This document shows, piece after piece, positions 8,035 through 16,969 of a stretch of 64,000 bases of DNA (position 1 is the first letter of the stretch; every line of letters begins with the position of its first letter). The notes under the pieces were generated by a model. It did no database searches and had not been told where the DNA came from. It saw nothing but the letters and a program-made list of their open reading frames with translations. Made by a program: the position numbers and the translations under genes. The stretch comes from Streptomyces regalis (lineage in GTDB: Bacteria; Actinomycetota; Actinomycetes; Streptomycetales; Streptomycetaceae): assembly GCF_001509475.1 (NCBI RefSeq), contig NZ_LLZG01000187.1, positions 19,568-83,567 on the forward strand, given 5' to 3'.

Positions 8035-10125
8035 TCAGACGCCGATGTCGCAGCCGTCCTTGCGCCAGACGGCCACGACCGACGGGCGGACGAGCTTGCC
8101 GGGGCCGTCGGGCCAGGCGCTCGCGGGCTTCTCGACGGAGGCGCCGTCAAGCTCACCCGGGTGCTGGACCGCGACGAGCACGCGGCGGTCCTGGACGATC
8201 GGCCCGCAGGTCTCGGCGCCGAGGGGCACCGTCAGGAACTGCTTCACCTCACCGCGGCGGGATCCGGCGGTCGCGACGCCGAACAGGCCGTCGTTGCTGC
8301 CCAGGGCGTTGCCGTCGGTGGAGATCCACAGGTTGCCGTACGCGTCGAAGGTGATGTTGTCCGGGCAGGAGATCGGGCTGACCTGGTCCTTCGGGAAGCC
8401 GCCGAAGTAGGTGCTCGGGTCTTCCGGGTCACCGCAGACCAGGAACAACCGCCAGGAGAAGTGGTCGGCGGCCGGGTCGTTCCAGCCCTCGGCCAGCTCC
8501 AGGATCTGGCCGTGCTTGTTGGCGTTGCGCGGGTTGGCCTCGTCGGCGGGGGCCTTGCCCGCGGCACCGCGGTCCTTGTTGTTGGTCAGCGCGATGTAGA
8601 CCCGGCCGGTGCGCGGGCTCGGCTCGACGTCCTCGGGGCGGTCCATCTTCGTCGCGCCCACCTTGTCGGCGGCGAGGCGGGTGAAGACGTACACCTCCTC
8701 GGCGGTCATGCCCTCGACGTACGACTTGTTGCCGCTGGCCAGCGGAATCCACTCACCGCGGCCGTCGAACTCCCCGTCCTCCGGCAGCTTGCCGGAGCCG
8801 TCGATCTCGGCGGCCGGGCTGTCGCCGATGAACTTGGCGACGTACAGGGTGCCCTCGTCGAGCAGGGTGCGGTTGTGCTCGCGCGCGGCGCGGCTGGTGC
8901 CCTTCATCATGCGCTTGGACGACACGAACTTGTAGAAGTAGTCGAAACGTTCGTCGTCACCCATGTACAGGACCGGGCGGCCGTCGTCGGTCAGCCGGGG
9001 CTCGGCGGCCTCGTGCTTGAAGCGGCCCAGGGCGGTGAGCTTGCGCGGGGTCGACTCCGGGTCGAACGGGTCGATCTCGACGACCCAGCCGAAGCGGTTG
9101 GTCTCGTTGGGCTCCTGCGCCACGTCGAAACGCTTGTCGAAGCGCTCCCACTTGCGCTCGGAGGCGCCGCCGCTGATGCCGTAGCGCTTCAGGCGCGCCG
9201 CGGTCGTCGGGTCGGTCACCTTCTCGGCGTTGCCGAAGTACTGGTTGAAGTTCTCCTCGCCGGACAGCACCGTGCCCCACGGGGTGATGCCGCCGCCGCA
9301 GTTGTTCAGCGTGCCGAGGACGCGCTTGCCCGCCGGGTCCGCGGAGGTCCGCAGCAGCTCGCTGCCCGCGGCCGGGCCCGTGACCTCGAAGGGGGTCGTG
9401 GCGGTGACACGGCGGTTGAGGCGGTGCCGGGTGATGGCCGTGAGCTTGCCGCTCCTGCGGTCCTCGGCGGCCACGAGCACGGAGAGACCGTGGGCGGCCC
9501 AGGCGATCTCGGCCTGCTCGCGGGTGGGGTTCGCCGCGTCGTACCCGGCGAACATCAGCACCTCGTCGGTGTACTCGTGGTTGATCACGAGCACCTGCTG
9601 GTGCCGCTCGTGCGGCATGTCGAGCACGGCCATGTAGTCGCAGTTGTAGCCGAACTGTCCGGCCTGCGCCTTGGCTGTCTGGTTGTCCGGGTCGAAGGCG
9701 GGCGCACCGTTCAGGATGGGCTCGCCCCAGCGGATGACGATGTTCTGCCCGTAGCCGTCGGCGACGGTCACGACGTCGTTCTTGTTGGGGGCGACGGGGT
9801 TGAAGCGCAGGCCGCGCGCACCGCGCGAGAAGGTGCCGGTCCGCTCGGTCGTGGCCGCCCCGGCGGCCACGGCGGCGTCGGCCTGCGGCGCGGCGACGGT
9901 GGCGGCACCGCCCACGGCGGCGGCCGCGGTGACGACGGCGGCGGCGCGCAGCGTGGTACGGCGGCTGACGGCATCGGCAATGACGTCACCTACGTACGGG
10001 TTCGTGGTGGTATTGGGCACCTCGTGGAAACAGGCGTCACCACACCGGAACCGACAGGTCAGGGCGGATCGGCCACCAGGGTGCGAGTCACTGTTGGTCC
10101 GGATGATCGGCAACTGAATGCGCAT
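8035..10125 (-). CDS. phoX: PhoX-family (DUF839) alkaline phosphatase, Tat-exported
   Basis: A 696-residue protein of the PhoX family, calcium- and iron-dependent monoesterases acting outside the membrane. A long N-terminus, RSALTCRFRCGDACFHEVPN, precedes the Tat signal SRRTTLRAAAVVTAAAAVGG (residues about 54-73), which is the usual arrangement in this family. Core motifs include NHEYTDEVLMF, GTVLSGEENFNQYFGN, GWVVEIDPFDP, YMGDDERFDYFYKFVS, MDRPEDVEPSPRTGRVY and GNLWISTDGN. The start ATG at 10125 has AAGGGGAG about 11 bases upstream. PHO-box-like 11-bp repeats lie 79-100 bases upstream, consistent with PhoP control under phosphate limitation. Gene symbol by family, not by proof of activity. 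Confidence 0.9.
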   Translation of the reverse strand: MRIQLPIIRTNSDSHPGGRSALTCRFRCGDACFHEVPNTTTNPYVGDVIADAVSRRTTLRAAAVVTAAAAVGGAATVAAPQADAAVAAGAATTERTGTFSRGARGLRFNPVAPNKNDVVTVADGYGQNIVIRWGEPILNGAPAFDPDNQTAKAQAGQFGYNCDYMAVLDMPHERHQQVLVINHEYTDEVLMFAGYDAANPTREQAEIAWAAHGLSVLVAAEDRRSGKLTAITRHRLNRRVTATTPFEVTGPAAGSELLRTSADPAGKRVLGTLNNCGGGITPWGTVLSGEENFNQYFGNAEKVTDPTTAARLKRYGISGGASERKWERFDKRFDVAQEPNETNRFGWVVEIDPFDPESTPRKLTALGRFKHEAAEPRLTDDGRPVLYMGDDERFDYFYKFVSSKRMMKGTSRAAREHNRTLLDEGTLYVAKFIGDSPAAEIDGSGKLPEDGEFDGRGEWIPLASGNKSYVEGMTAEEVYVFTRLAADKVGATKMDRPEDVEPSPRTGRVYIALTNNKDRGAAGKAPADEANPRNANKHGQILELAEGWNDPAADHFSWRLFLVCGDPEDPSTYFGGFPKDQVSPISCPDNITFDAYGNLWISTDGNALGSNDGLFGVATAGSRRGEVKQFLTVPLGAETCGPIVQDRRVLVAVQHPGELDGASVEKPASAWPDGPGKLVRPSVVAVWRKDGCDIGV

Positions 10126-10203
10126 GGCGTTTTGTACTCCCCTTGCTTCCCCTTGAGTGCAGCGTGACGGACGGTAGGGGCACGTTTGTGCGGGAGCGGG
10201 GCG

Positions 10204-10225
10204 ACCGCATGAACTAAAGGTGAAT
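10204..10225 (-). promoter_or_regulatory. PHO-box-like direct repeats upstream of phoX
   Basis: Read on the minus strand, two adjacent 11-mers, ATTCACCTTTA and GTTCATGCGGT, share the TTCA core at the 11-bp period of Streptomyces PhoP sites (consensus GTTCACCC-like). They lie 79-100 bases upstream of the phoX start. PhoP activation of extracellular phosphatases is established in the genus; the match of the second unit in its last half is imperfect. Confidence 0.55.
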
Positions 10226-10401
10226 CAGAAGTAGACGTACGGCAGTTGGGTGCGGGACCGGACTCGGCTCGATGCAGCCCTTGACGTACCAGGGGGCCCT
10301 GTGACCGCCCCTCCCCAAGATCGCCATCTGGGGCCGCTAACCTTACGTGTCCGTCCTGGCCAGGGATCTACGGGCATCAACTCACGCGAAGGGTTGCGCA
10401 C

Positions 10402-12144
10402 ATGGGCATTCTCACTCTCCTGCGGAACGCATTCGGCCGGTCACGCAAGGGGACCACCGCCGAAGCAGAGGGTGCGACTCCTTCGCCGGAGCCACAGCCG
10501 ACGGTCCCGTCCCCGTCCCCGGAACCCCAGCCGACCGCTGCCGCGCAGGTACCGGAACCGCGGGGGGCGGAGGGGTCCGCGAAGGCTGACAGGCCCAAGA
10601 AGGCGGAGACGGCGGAGACAGCCGAGAAGGCGGAGACGGCCGAGAAGGCCGAGAAGGCCGAGAAGGCCGCCAGACCCGAGAAGGCTGACAGGGCGGTGTC
10701 CGCCGAGAGCGCGGAGAACGCCGAGCAGGCGGAGGACGGGGAGCACGACCTGGTCGCGGCCGCGTTCGACAACGTCACGGTGCCGAAGCCGGCGACGCCG
10801 GTGGAGTCGACGGTGGCGGAGTCGGCCGTGGCGGAGACGCCGGTGGAGTCGGCCGTGGCGGAGACGCCTGTGGTCGAGGCCGAGCCTGTCGCTGAGACGC
10901 CGGCCGCCGAGGAGACGGCCGCGGAGACGCCGGCTGTCGAGGAGGCCGTGGCGGAGACGCCGGCCGCCGACGAGCCCGTCCAGGCAGAGCCCGTCGCCGA
11001 GGTGCCTGCGGCTGAAGAGGTCGTCGCGGAGACGTCGGTGGCAGAGGAGGCCGTGGCCGAGGAGACCGTCGCGGAAACGCCGGTCGTCGAGTCGGAGCCC
11101 GTCGCGGAGGCGCCGGCCGAGGCGCCGGTGCTGGACGAGCCGGTGGCTGAGGAGCCCGCGCCGGTTGCGGCGGGCGAGGAGTCGGCACCCGAGCCGGAGG
11201 CGAGCGCGGAGGTCACCCCGGAGGCGGCACCCGAGCCCGAGGTGTCCGCGGAGGTCACACCCGACCCCGAGCCGGTGGCCGCCGAGGCCACGCCTGAACC
11301 GGTCGCAGAGCCGGTAGCCGCCGAGGCGACCGACGAGCCTGCAGTCGCCGACGGCGAGGAAGCCCCGCAGGAGCCACTCGCAGCCGACGACGAAAGCCGC
11401 ACGGGTGGTACGGGTGGGAACACGGACGCCGAAGGCGAAGCCGAGGCCACGGCCACCGGCGCAGCGGTCGGCACAGCCGCCGGCACGGCCCCCGCCCCCG
11501 ACCTCCCCCCGGGCCTCCTCACGGCCTACAAGTCCGCCGGCACCGCGCTCGACAAGCTCAACCTCACCGGCACCCGAGCCAAGGTCTACCTCGTCCTCGA
11601 CCGCTCCGCCTCCATGCGCCCGTACTACAAGGACGGCTCCGCCCAGGCCCTCGGCGACCAGACTCTCGCCCTCGCGGCCCACCTCGACCCCGAGGCCGCC
11701 GCCCCCACGGTCCACGTCGTCTTCTTCTCCACGGAACTCGACGGCACCGGCGAGCTCACCCTCACCGAGTATGAGAACAAGATCGACGAGCTGCACGCGG
11801 CCCTCGGCCGTATGGGCCGCACCAGCTATCACGTCGCGATCGAGGAAGTGATCGCCCACCACACCAAGACCGCGCCCTCGGACACCCCGGCCCTGGTCGT
11901 CTTCCAGACCGACGGCGCCCCGGACGCCAAGACCCCGGCCACCCAGGCCCTTACGGACGCGGCAAAGAACCACCCCTCCGTGTTCTTCTCCTTCGTCGCC
12001 TTCGGTGACCCCGAGAACAAGGCCTTCGACTATCTCCGCAAGCTCAAGACGGCCAACACCGCCCACTTCCTGGCGGGCGAAACGCCCCGCGAGCTGACGG
12101 ACAACGAGCTCTACGAGGGCGTACTGGCGAACTGGCGCCCGTAA
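10402..12144 (+). CDS. VWA-domain protein with long Ala/Glu/Pro/Val-rich N-terminal region
   Basis: A 580-residue protein in two parts. Residues about 25-370 are low complexity, first Lys/Glu/Ala heptad-like repeats ([16 protein letters not shown]) and then imperfect repeats of the type [18 protein letters not shown]. Residues about 390-580 form a von Willebrand A domain of the TerF/TerY type with the metal site VLDRSASM (Asp400), a Thr in [11 protein letters not shown] and the third ligand region FQTDGAPD. Such domains in Streptomyces accompany tellurium-resistance and chaperone-like complexes, but none of those partners is adjacent. The repeats make length variation between strains likely. 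No signal peptide is seen; likely cytoplasmic. Confidence 0.85.
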   Translation: MGILTLLRNAFGRSRKGTTAEAEGATPSPEPQPTVPSPSPEPQPTAAAQVPEPRGAEGSAKADRPKKAETAETAEKAETAEKAEKAEKAARPEKADRAVSAESAENAEQAEDGEHDLVAAAFDNVTVPKPATPVESTVAESAVAETPVESAVAETPVVEAEPVAETPAAEETAAETPAVEEAVAETPAADEPVQAEPVAEVPAAEEVVAETSVAEEAVAEETVAETPVVESEPVAEAPAEAPVLDEPVAEEPAPVAAGEESAPEPEASAEVTPEAAPEPEVSAEVTPDPEPVAAEATPEPVAEPVAAEATDEPAVADGEEAPQEPLAADDESRTGGTGGNTDAEGEAEATATGAAVGTAAGTAPAPDLPPGLLTAYKSAGTALDKLNLTGTRAKVYLVLDRSASMRPYYKDGSAQALGDQTLALAAHLDPEAAAPTVHVVFFSTELDGTGELTLTEYENKIDELHAALGRMGRTSYHVAIEEVIAHHTKTAPSDTPALVVFQTDGAPDAKTPATQALTDAAKNHPSVFFSFVAFGDPENKAFDYLRKLKTANTAHFLAGETPRELTDNELYEGVLANWRP

Positions 12145-12231
12145 CCCCCAGGGGGGTGGACAGGGGGACCGGCCGAGTCCACCCCCCGTCCACCCCCCGA
12201 AACGCGTGTGAGTCGATCTTCACGGGGCCAG

Positions 12232-12237
12232 TAGGAT
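12232..12237 (+). promoter_or_regulatory. -10 element of a leaderless metG promoter
   Basis: TAGGAT ends 7 bases before the metG ATG, placing the transcription start at or within one base of the start codon. No convincing Shine-Dalgarno precedes the ATG, consistent with a leaderless transcript. The -35 is weak (around 12208). Confidence 0.5.
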
Positions 12238-12244
12238 TTCGACC

Positions 12245-13861
12245 ATGGCGGCCACTGGATCCGAGAAGCAGGGTGGAAAGGCGTTCTACGTCACCACCCC
12301 CATTTATTACGTCAACGACGCTCCTCACCTGGGCCACGCCTATACGACCGTCGCAGGCGACGTGCTCTCCCGCTGGCACCGTCAGCGCGGCGAGAAGGTG
12401 TGGTACCTCACCGGCACGGACGAGCACGGTCAGAAGATCATGCGCACCGCGAACGCCAACGGGGTGTCTCCGCAGGAGTGGTGCGACAAGCTCGTGGAGG
12501 AGGCGTGGAAGCCCCTCTGGGAGCACCTGGAGATCGCGAACGACGACTTCATCCGCACCACGCAAAAGCGGCACACCGACCGTGTGCAGGAGTTCGTCCA
12601 GGACCTGTACGACAAGAACGAGATCTACAAGAGCAGCTACGAGGGCCCGTACTGCGTCGGCTGCGAGGAGTACAAGCTCCCCGGTGAGCTGCTCGACGGC
12701 GAGGGCGAGTACGCGGGTCAGAAGCTGTGCCCGATCCACAAGAAGCCGGTGGAGCTCCTCCAGGAGGAGAACTACTTCTTCAAGCTGAGCGAGTACACCG
12801 AGAAGCTGCTCGCCCACTATGAGGCCAACCCGGACTTCATCCAGCCCGAGTCCGCGCGCAACGAGGTCGTGAACTTCGTGAAGCAGGGGCTGCAGGATCT
12901 CTCCATCTCCCGGTCGACGTTCGACTGGGGCATCCCGATCCCGTGGGACGACAAGCACGTCATCTACGTCTGGATCGACGCGCTGCTGAACTACGCCACG
13001 GCGGTCGGTTACAACGAGAACCCGGAGAAGTTCGAGTCGACCTTCCCGGCGGACGTCCACCTCGTCGGCAAGGACATCCTCCGCTTCCACGCGATCATCT
13101 GGCCGGCCATGCTGATGGCGAACGGTCTGCCGCTGCCGGGCAGGATCGCGGCCAACGGCTGGCTGATGGTCGGCGGCGAGAAGATGAGCAAGTCCAACCT
13201 GACCGGCATCAAGCCGCAGGACCTGACCTCGCACTTCGGCGTGGACGCGTACCGCTGGTACTTCCTGCGCGCGATCGCCTTCGGCCAGGACGGCTCGTTC
13301 TCCTGGGAGGACTTCTCCGCCCGCTACACCAGCGAGCTGGCGAACGACTACGGCAACCTCGCCTCCCGCGTGGCGGCCATGGTCGGCAAGTACTTCGGCG
13401 GCGAACTGCCGGCGGCGACGGCCGACGGCGAGGCCGAGAAGGCGATCCACGACGGCCTGGCCCACGCGGTCGCGCAGGCCGACCGGAAGATCGGCGACGA
13501 GCTGGACTTCCAGGGCGGCATCCTGGCGGTCTTCGACTTCGTCAAGCAGGTCAACGGCTACATCACGGAGCAGGAGCCCTGGAAGGTCGCGAAGGACGCT
13601 TCCGCCGAGGGCCAGGCCCGCCTCGCCACCATCCTCTACACGGCCGCGGAGTCCCTCCGGGCGGTCGCGGTCCTGCTGAACCCGGTCATGCCGGAGACCT
13701 CCCAGAAGCTCTGGGACTCCCTGGGCGCCGAGGTCTCCCTCGGTGCCCTGGCGGACCAGCAGATCCAGGAGGCCGGCGACTGGGGCAGGCTCCCGGCCGG
13801 TACGACGGTGACGAAGGGCGCGGTCCTGTTCCCGCGCCTGGAGGAGAAGCCCACCGCGTAG
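12245..13861 (+). CDS. metG: Methionyl-tRNA synthetase
   Basis: A 538-residue class I aminoacyl-tRNA synthetase that charges methionine to tRNA-Met in the cytoplasm. The HIGH-type motif is HLGH at residues 28-31 (TPIYYVNDAPHLGHAYTT) and KMSKS is at 313-317. The connective peptide keeps a zinc-knuckle remnant, CVGC and CPIH. The C-terminal anticodon-binding helical domain includes EPWKVAK and LNPVMPETSQKLW. There is no C-terminal EMAP/tRNA-binding extension, so it is the short form typical of Streptomyces. The ATG at 12245 is set by the -10 box 7 bases upstream. A 13-bp hairpin ends the transcript. Confidence 0.97.
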   Translation: MAATGSEKQGGKAFYVTTPIYYVNDAPHLGHAYTTVAGDVLSRWHRQRGEKVWYLTGTDEHGQKIMRTANANGVSPQEWCDKLVEEAWKPLWEHLEIANDDFIRTTQKRHTDRVQEFVQDLYDKNEIYKSSYEGPYCVGCEEYKLPGELLDGEGEYAGQKLCPIHKKPVELLQEENYFFKLSEYTEKLLAHYEANPDFIQPESARNEVVNFVKQGLQDLSISRSTFDWGIPIPWDDKHVIYVWIDALLNYATAVGYNENPEKFESTFPADVHLVGKDILRFHAIIWPAMLMANGLPLPGRIAANGWLMVGGEKMSKSNLTGIKPQDLTSHFGVDAYRWYFLRAIAFGQDGSFSWEDFSARYTSELANDYGNLASRVAAMVGKYFGGELPAATADGEAEKAIHDGLAHAVAQADRKIGDELDFQGGILAVFDFVKQVNGYITEQEPWKVAKDASAEGQARLATILYTAAESLRAVAVLLNPVMPETSQKLWDSLGAEVSLGALADQQIQEAGDWGRLPAGTTVTKGAVLFPRLEEKPTA

Positions 13862-13902
13862 TACGACCGCGTAGACCGCGTGGTACGACACGCGCACGCA
13901 CA

Positions 13903-13938
13903 AGGGCCCGGAACCGCACTCGGCTGGTTCCGGGCCCT
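13903..13938. terminator. Hairpin terminator between metG and the DoxX gene
   Basis: Perfect 13-bp stem AGGGCCCGGAACC (13903-13915) with GGTTCCGGGCCCT (13926-13938) and a 10-base loop, between convergent genes. Without a U-tract, as is common for Streptomyces terminators. Confidence 0.85.
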
Positions 13939-13964
13939 CGCCATACCCCAACGGCCGTACACCT

Positions 13965-14303
13965 CTACGCGAGAGCGAGCGCGCCGACGACCGGCGCGGC
14001 ATAGACCAACGGGAACGGAATGTGCGCGTACCACCGGGCCCGTGCCACCGTCACCGCCGCCCCGAGGAAGTAGAGCACCAGCCCCACCCCCGCCAGCACC
14101 CCGATCACCGGCACGAACAGCCCGACCAGCAGTCCCACGGCCCCGGCGGCCTTCGCCAGGCCCAGCCAGGTCCACCACGACCGGGGGACTCCGTAGTCGG
14201 TGAGCGCCTGCACGATCCACTGGGCGCGCAGGAGCAGGACGGCGCCGGAGAAACCGGCCATCAGGGCGGCGACGACGGTGACGACGACATGGGCGATCTG
14301 CAT
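13965..14303 (-). CDS. DoxX-family membrane protein
   Basis: A 112-residue protein with four hydrophobic helices (IAHVVVTVVAALMAGFSGAV, LGLAKAAGAVGLLVGLFVPVIGV, LAGVGLVLYFLGAAVTVA, PLVYAAPVVGALALA). The GLAKAAGAVGLL region matches the DoxX-like family, whose members act in membrane redox or quinone-linked processes in a few cases and are otherwise uncharacterised. ATG at 14303 has AGGAGG 6 bases upstream. Confidence 0.8.
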   Translation of the reverse strand: MQIAHVVVTVVAALMAGFSGAVLLLRAQWIVQALTDYGVPRSWWTWLGLAKAAGAVGLLVGLFVPVIGVLAGVGLVLYFLGAAVTVARARWYAHIPFPLVYAAPVVGALALA

Positions 14304-14452
14304 GAGGACCTCCTGGTCAGCTGCGGTCGGTACCGCACGGCCGGTGCCGCGCGGCGGGTCCACTGCCTCCCTGACGCCGAGCACCGCGGAAGTGTGACGG
14401 CAACGGACCAGGAGAGTTCAGGAGAGTTCCTCAGCCGTACGTCAGCCCGGCG

Positions 14453-15793
14453 TCAGGACAGCACCCCGGCGCCGGTCGTGCCCGCCAGCTCGGTCAGCAA
14501 GTTCTTCGCCGACGTCTGACGACCCGCCGTCAGCGTCGGCTTCCAGTTCACCGTCGTCTTGATCTTCTTCGAGCGCGCGGCGTTGTACGCGGCCACGATG
14601 TCGGTCGCCGTGCCGTTGACGAGGTTGCCGCTGCCGGCGATCGAGCCGGTGCCGTCGCCGCTCAACAGCCCCGCGACCTTGGTGCCGGAGGGCAGCTTCC
14701 AGGCGTTGTGCTCGGCGACGACCTGGGCCTTGGCGCGGGAGTCGATGCTGTACTTCGGGGTGTAGCCGTTGAGCGTGGTCGTGTCGTAGAGGTTGTTGTA
14801 CAGATGGATCTGGCCGATGCGGGCCAGCGGGGCGCGCTGGACGATGCCCTTCCACACGTTGTGGTGGATGCTGACCCGCAACTTGCCGGTGCTGTCGCTG
14901 TCGCTGCTGCCGATCAGCATGGTCTTGTCGTGGCAGTCGAAGACGTTGCGCTCGACCGTCACCAGGTCGGAGCCGTTGGTGATGTCGAGGGCGCCGTCGT
15001 GGATCTGGTACTTGCGCCCGAAGTACGTCTTCAGCGACCTGTCGAAGTTCGGGGCGTCGGTGAACGTGTTGTGGTCGGCCCAGACGTTGGTCACGCCGCG
15101 CAGGGTGACGGCGTCGTAGTTGGAGTTCCACTCGCCGGACGAGCCGTCGGTCGGGTCCCACTGGGGGAAGCAGTCCTCGGTCGCGGAGAACGTCAGGTTG
15201 CGGACGATGACGTTCCGCACGTTCTGCACCAGAAGGCTGCCGCCCTTGATGCCGGCTTTCGTGCCCGGGACGCCCACGAGGGTGGTGTTGGCGGGGACCC
15301 GGAAGACGATGTTCTTCTTCTGCTTGTCCGCGGCGGCCTTGCGGGCGTTCTCCTGCGTGCCCGACGGCGCCTTCTTGCCCCACGTGGCCGGGTCGTAGGC
15401 CTTGAGGTAGGCGGAGAGCGAGTAGCCGGTGCCGGAGGCGTAGTCGGCGCAGGTCAGCGCCTTGCCGGCGTCGCTGGTGTTGGCGTCGATGGTGCCCTTG
15501 ACCTTGATGATGCGGGGCGTGGTGTCGGAGACCGACCCCAGCGCCTTCACCAGCTGGGCACGGGTGCTGACGGTGAAGGTGTGCGCGGAGTCGGCCTTCG
15601 AGCCACCCGTCGTACCGGAGCCGGAGGCCGCCCAGCCGTCCTTCGCGGGCAGCGACTGGTGGTACAGGTCGACCGCGCGGGCGTTCGCGTTCATCACGAG
15701 GACACCGGCACCGATGCCGGCGGCCGCGACGGCGGCGGTGACGACGACGGTGCGGCGACGGCGGAGGGAGCGGCGGTGGGAAGGGGATGCCAC
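14453..15793 (-). CDS. Secreted pectate lyase (polysaccharide lyase family 1)
   Basis: A 446-residue secreted beta-helix enzyme cleaving polygalacturonate by elimination. N-terminus: basic HRRSLRRRRT, then the hydrophobic TVVVTAAVAAAGIGAGVLV, a cleavable signal or anchor. PL1 landmarks: NVIVRNLTF, NVWADHNTFTDA, the calcium-site stretch HDGALDITNGSDLVTVERNVF, and the catalytic-arginine motif RAPLARIGQIHLYNN. The GTG at 15793 is chosen because AAGGA lies 7 bases upstream; longer open sequence upstream has no family character. It stands alone, with no sugar transporter beside it. A start 23 codons further upstream cannot be excluded. Confidence 0.9.
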   Translation of the reverse strand: MASPSHRRSLRRRRTVVVTAAVAAAGIGAGVLVMNANARAVDLYHQSLPAKDGWAASGSGTTGGSKADSAHTFTVSTRAQLVKALGSVSDTTPRIIKVKGTIDANTSDAGKALTCADYASGTGYSLSAYLKAYDPATWGKKAPSGTQENARKAAADKQKKNIVFRVPANTTLVGVPGTKAGIKGGSLLVQNVRNVIVRNLTFSATEDCFPQWDPTDGSSGEWNSNYDAVTLRGVTNVWADHNTFTDAPNFDRSLKTYFGRKYQIHDGALDITNGSDLVTVERNVFDCHDKTMLIGSSDSDSTGKLRVSIHHNVWKGIVQRAPLARIGQIHLYNNLYDTTTLNGYTPKYSIDSRAKAQVVAEHNAWKLPSGTKVAGLLSGDGTGSIAGSGNLVNGTATDIVAAYNAARSKKIKTTVNWKPTLTAGRQTSAKNLLTELAGTTGAGVLS

Positions 15794-16009
15794 GAATGAG
15801 TCCTTATGCGCTTCGGAGATGTGCTTCGGAGCGGGCCCGCGTGAACGGGGCTGCGACTCATCTGTGGTCATGGAGATCGGAAAGGTTGCCGTGGATTTTT
15901 CGGCGGACTGGTGATCAAGTGATGGAAGAACAGCGGAAATTGGCCCGCTGGCTGGTTTTGAGGGCGCCCCGGCGCCACCATGCCCCCGGCACCTCCGTAT
16001 GGTTCCGCC

Positions 16010-16486
16010 ATGGCAGTCCCTGAGGTCATCCCGATCGCCTACGAGCCGCGCGGCCGTACCGAGGCGATCGGTCTGTATGCGGACGGGCAGTTCCTGGGGT
16101 CGGTCACCTACGGCTTCCCCAAGGGCTTCCGCCTCGACCAAGGCTGGGAAGAGCACAAACGCCTGTACTCGGTCCTGCACACCTTCGACGCCGACGGCCG
16201 CTACCGCGACTCGGAGATCTGGTGCGCGGGCACCTGGGCCGAGCAGCAACTCGCCCCCCACGGCCCCGACTCGGTCCTCGCCCGCGCCCGCGCCCACCTC
16301 GCGACCCGGCTGCGCAGCCTGCCCCGGCGCACCTACACGGACATCGCGGTCCGCCCCTTCCAACTCACCGTCGACGGCGTGCTGTTCGGGTTGGTGACCG
16401 GAGAGGACGACGGTGAGCCCTGGGCCGAGCTCTACCCGGACCACCTCGGCTTCGGCGCACCCTGGGACGGTTCGTACGACACCTGA
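16010..16486 (+). CDS. Conserved hypothetical protein
   Basis: A 158-residue acidic protein starting MAVPEVIPIAYEPRG, with no signal peptide or membrane segment. It is rich in aromatic residues (WEEHKRLYSVLHTFDADGRY, SEIWCAGTWAEQQ, DHLGFGAPWDGSYDT). I do not recognise a domain; the alternating hydrophobic pattern suggests a beta-rich fold. An ATG ten codons upstream (15980) is also in frame, and neither has a strong ribosome site. It is divergent from the pectate lyase and may share regulation, but nothing shows this. Confidence 0.65.
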   Translation: MAVPEVIPIAYEPRGRTEAIGLYADGQFLGSVTYGFPKGFRLDQGWEEHKRLYSVLHTFDADGRYRDSEIWCAGTWAEQQLAPHGPDSVLARARAHLATRLRSLPRRTYTDIAVRPFQLTVDGVLFGLVTGEDDGEPWAELYPDHLGFGAPWDGSYDT

Positions 16487-16571
16487 TCGTTTACGCCTCT
16501 ATGCCTGGACACCCCCCAGGCGCTATACATTGCGAAGATCACGCAAGGCCATCAAGTGGGGGGATCCATCC

Positions 16572-16937
16572 ATGGCACTGTTCGGGAACGCGCACACGAT
16601 CGACCAGGGACAGGCGCAGCAGGACTACGCGCGTCTGCTGGGCCACGGTGAGCAGGTGCACGCCGCGTACCTGCTGATACGCGACACCATCCTGTTCACC
16701 GACCGGCGTCTGATCCTGGTCGACAAGCAGGGCATCACCGGCAAGAAGGTGGAGTACCACTCCATCCCCTACCGCAGCATCACGCACTTCGCGGTGGAGA
16801 CCGCCGGCACCTTCGACCTGGACGCCGAGCTGAAGATCTGGCTCTCCGGGTCGGCGACACCCATCCAGAAGACGTTCACCAAGGGGGTCGACATCTACGA
16901 GGTGCAGGCGATCCTCACGCAGTTCGTGGCCAAGTAG
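16572..16937 (+). CDS. Bacterial PH-domain protein
   Basis: A 121-residue single-domain protein of the bacterial PH family: GEQVHAAYLLIRDTILFTDRRLILVDKQGITGKKVEYHSIPYRSITHF is the standard beta-strand core. A hairpin (LDAELKIWLSGSATPIQKTF) and C-terminal helix (VDIYEVQAILTQFVAK) follow. Such proteins form oligomeric rings and their role is unclear. The start has GGGGGAT upstream, and a -10-like TATACA at 16524-16529 would give a leader of about 36 bases. Confidence 0.88.
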   Translation: MALFGNAHTIDQGQAQQDYARLLGHGEQVHAAYLLIRDTILFTDRRLILVDKQGITGKKVEYHSIPYRSITHFAVETAGTFDLDAELKIWLSGSATPIQKTFTKGVDIYEVQAILTQFVAK

Positions 16938-16969
16938 CCCGTTCACCCGTTCACGCGTTCGTACGTTCT

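Noticed and set aside
8161..10167. A 668-codon open frame opposite phoX
   Set aside because: Antisense shadow of a gene with clear PhoX motifs; its composition is typical of reverse-strand high-GC frames.
13965..15793. Operon of DoxX and pectate lyase
   Set aside because: Both are on the minus strand, but 149 bases separate them, DoxX has its own ribosome site, and the functions are unrelated.
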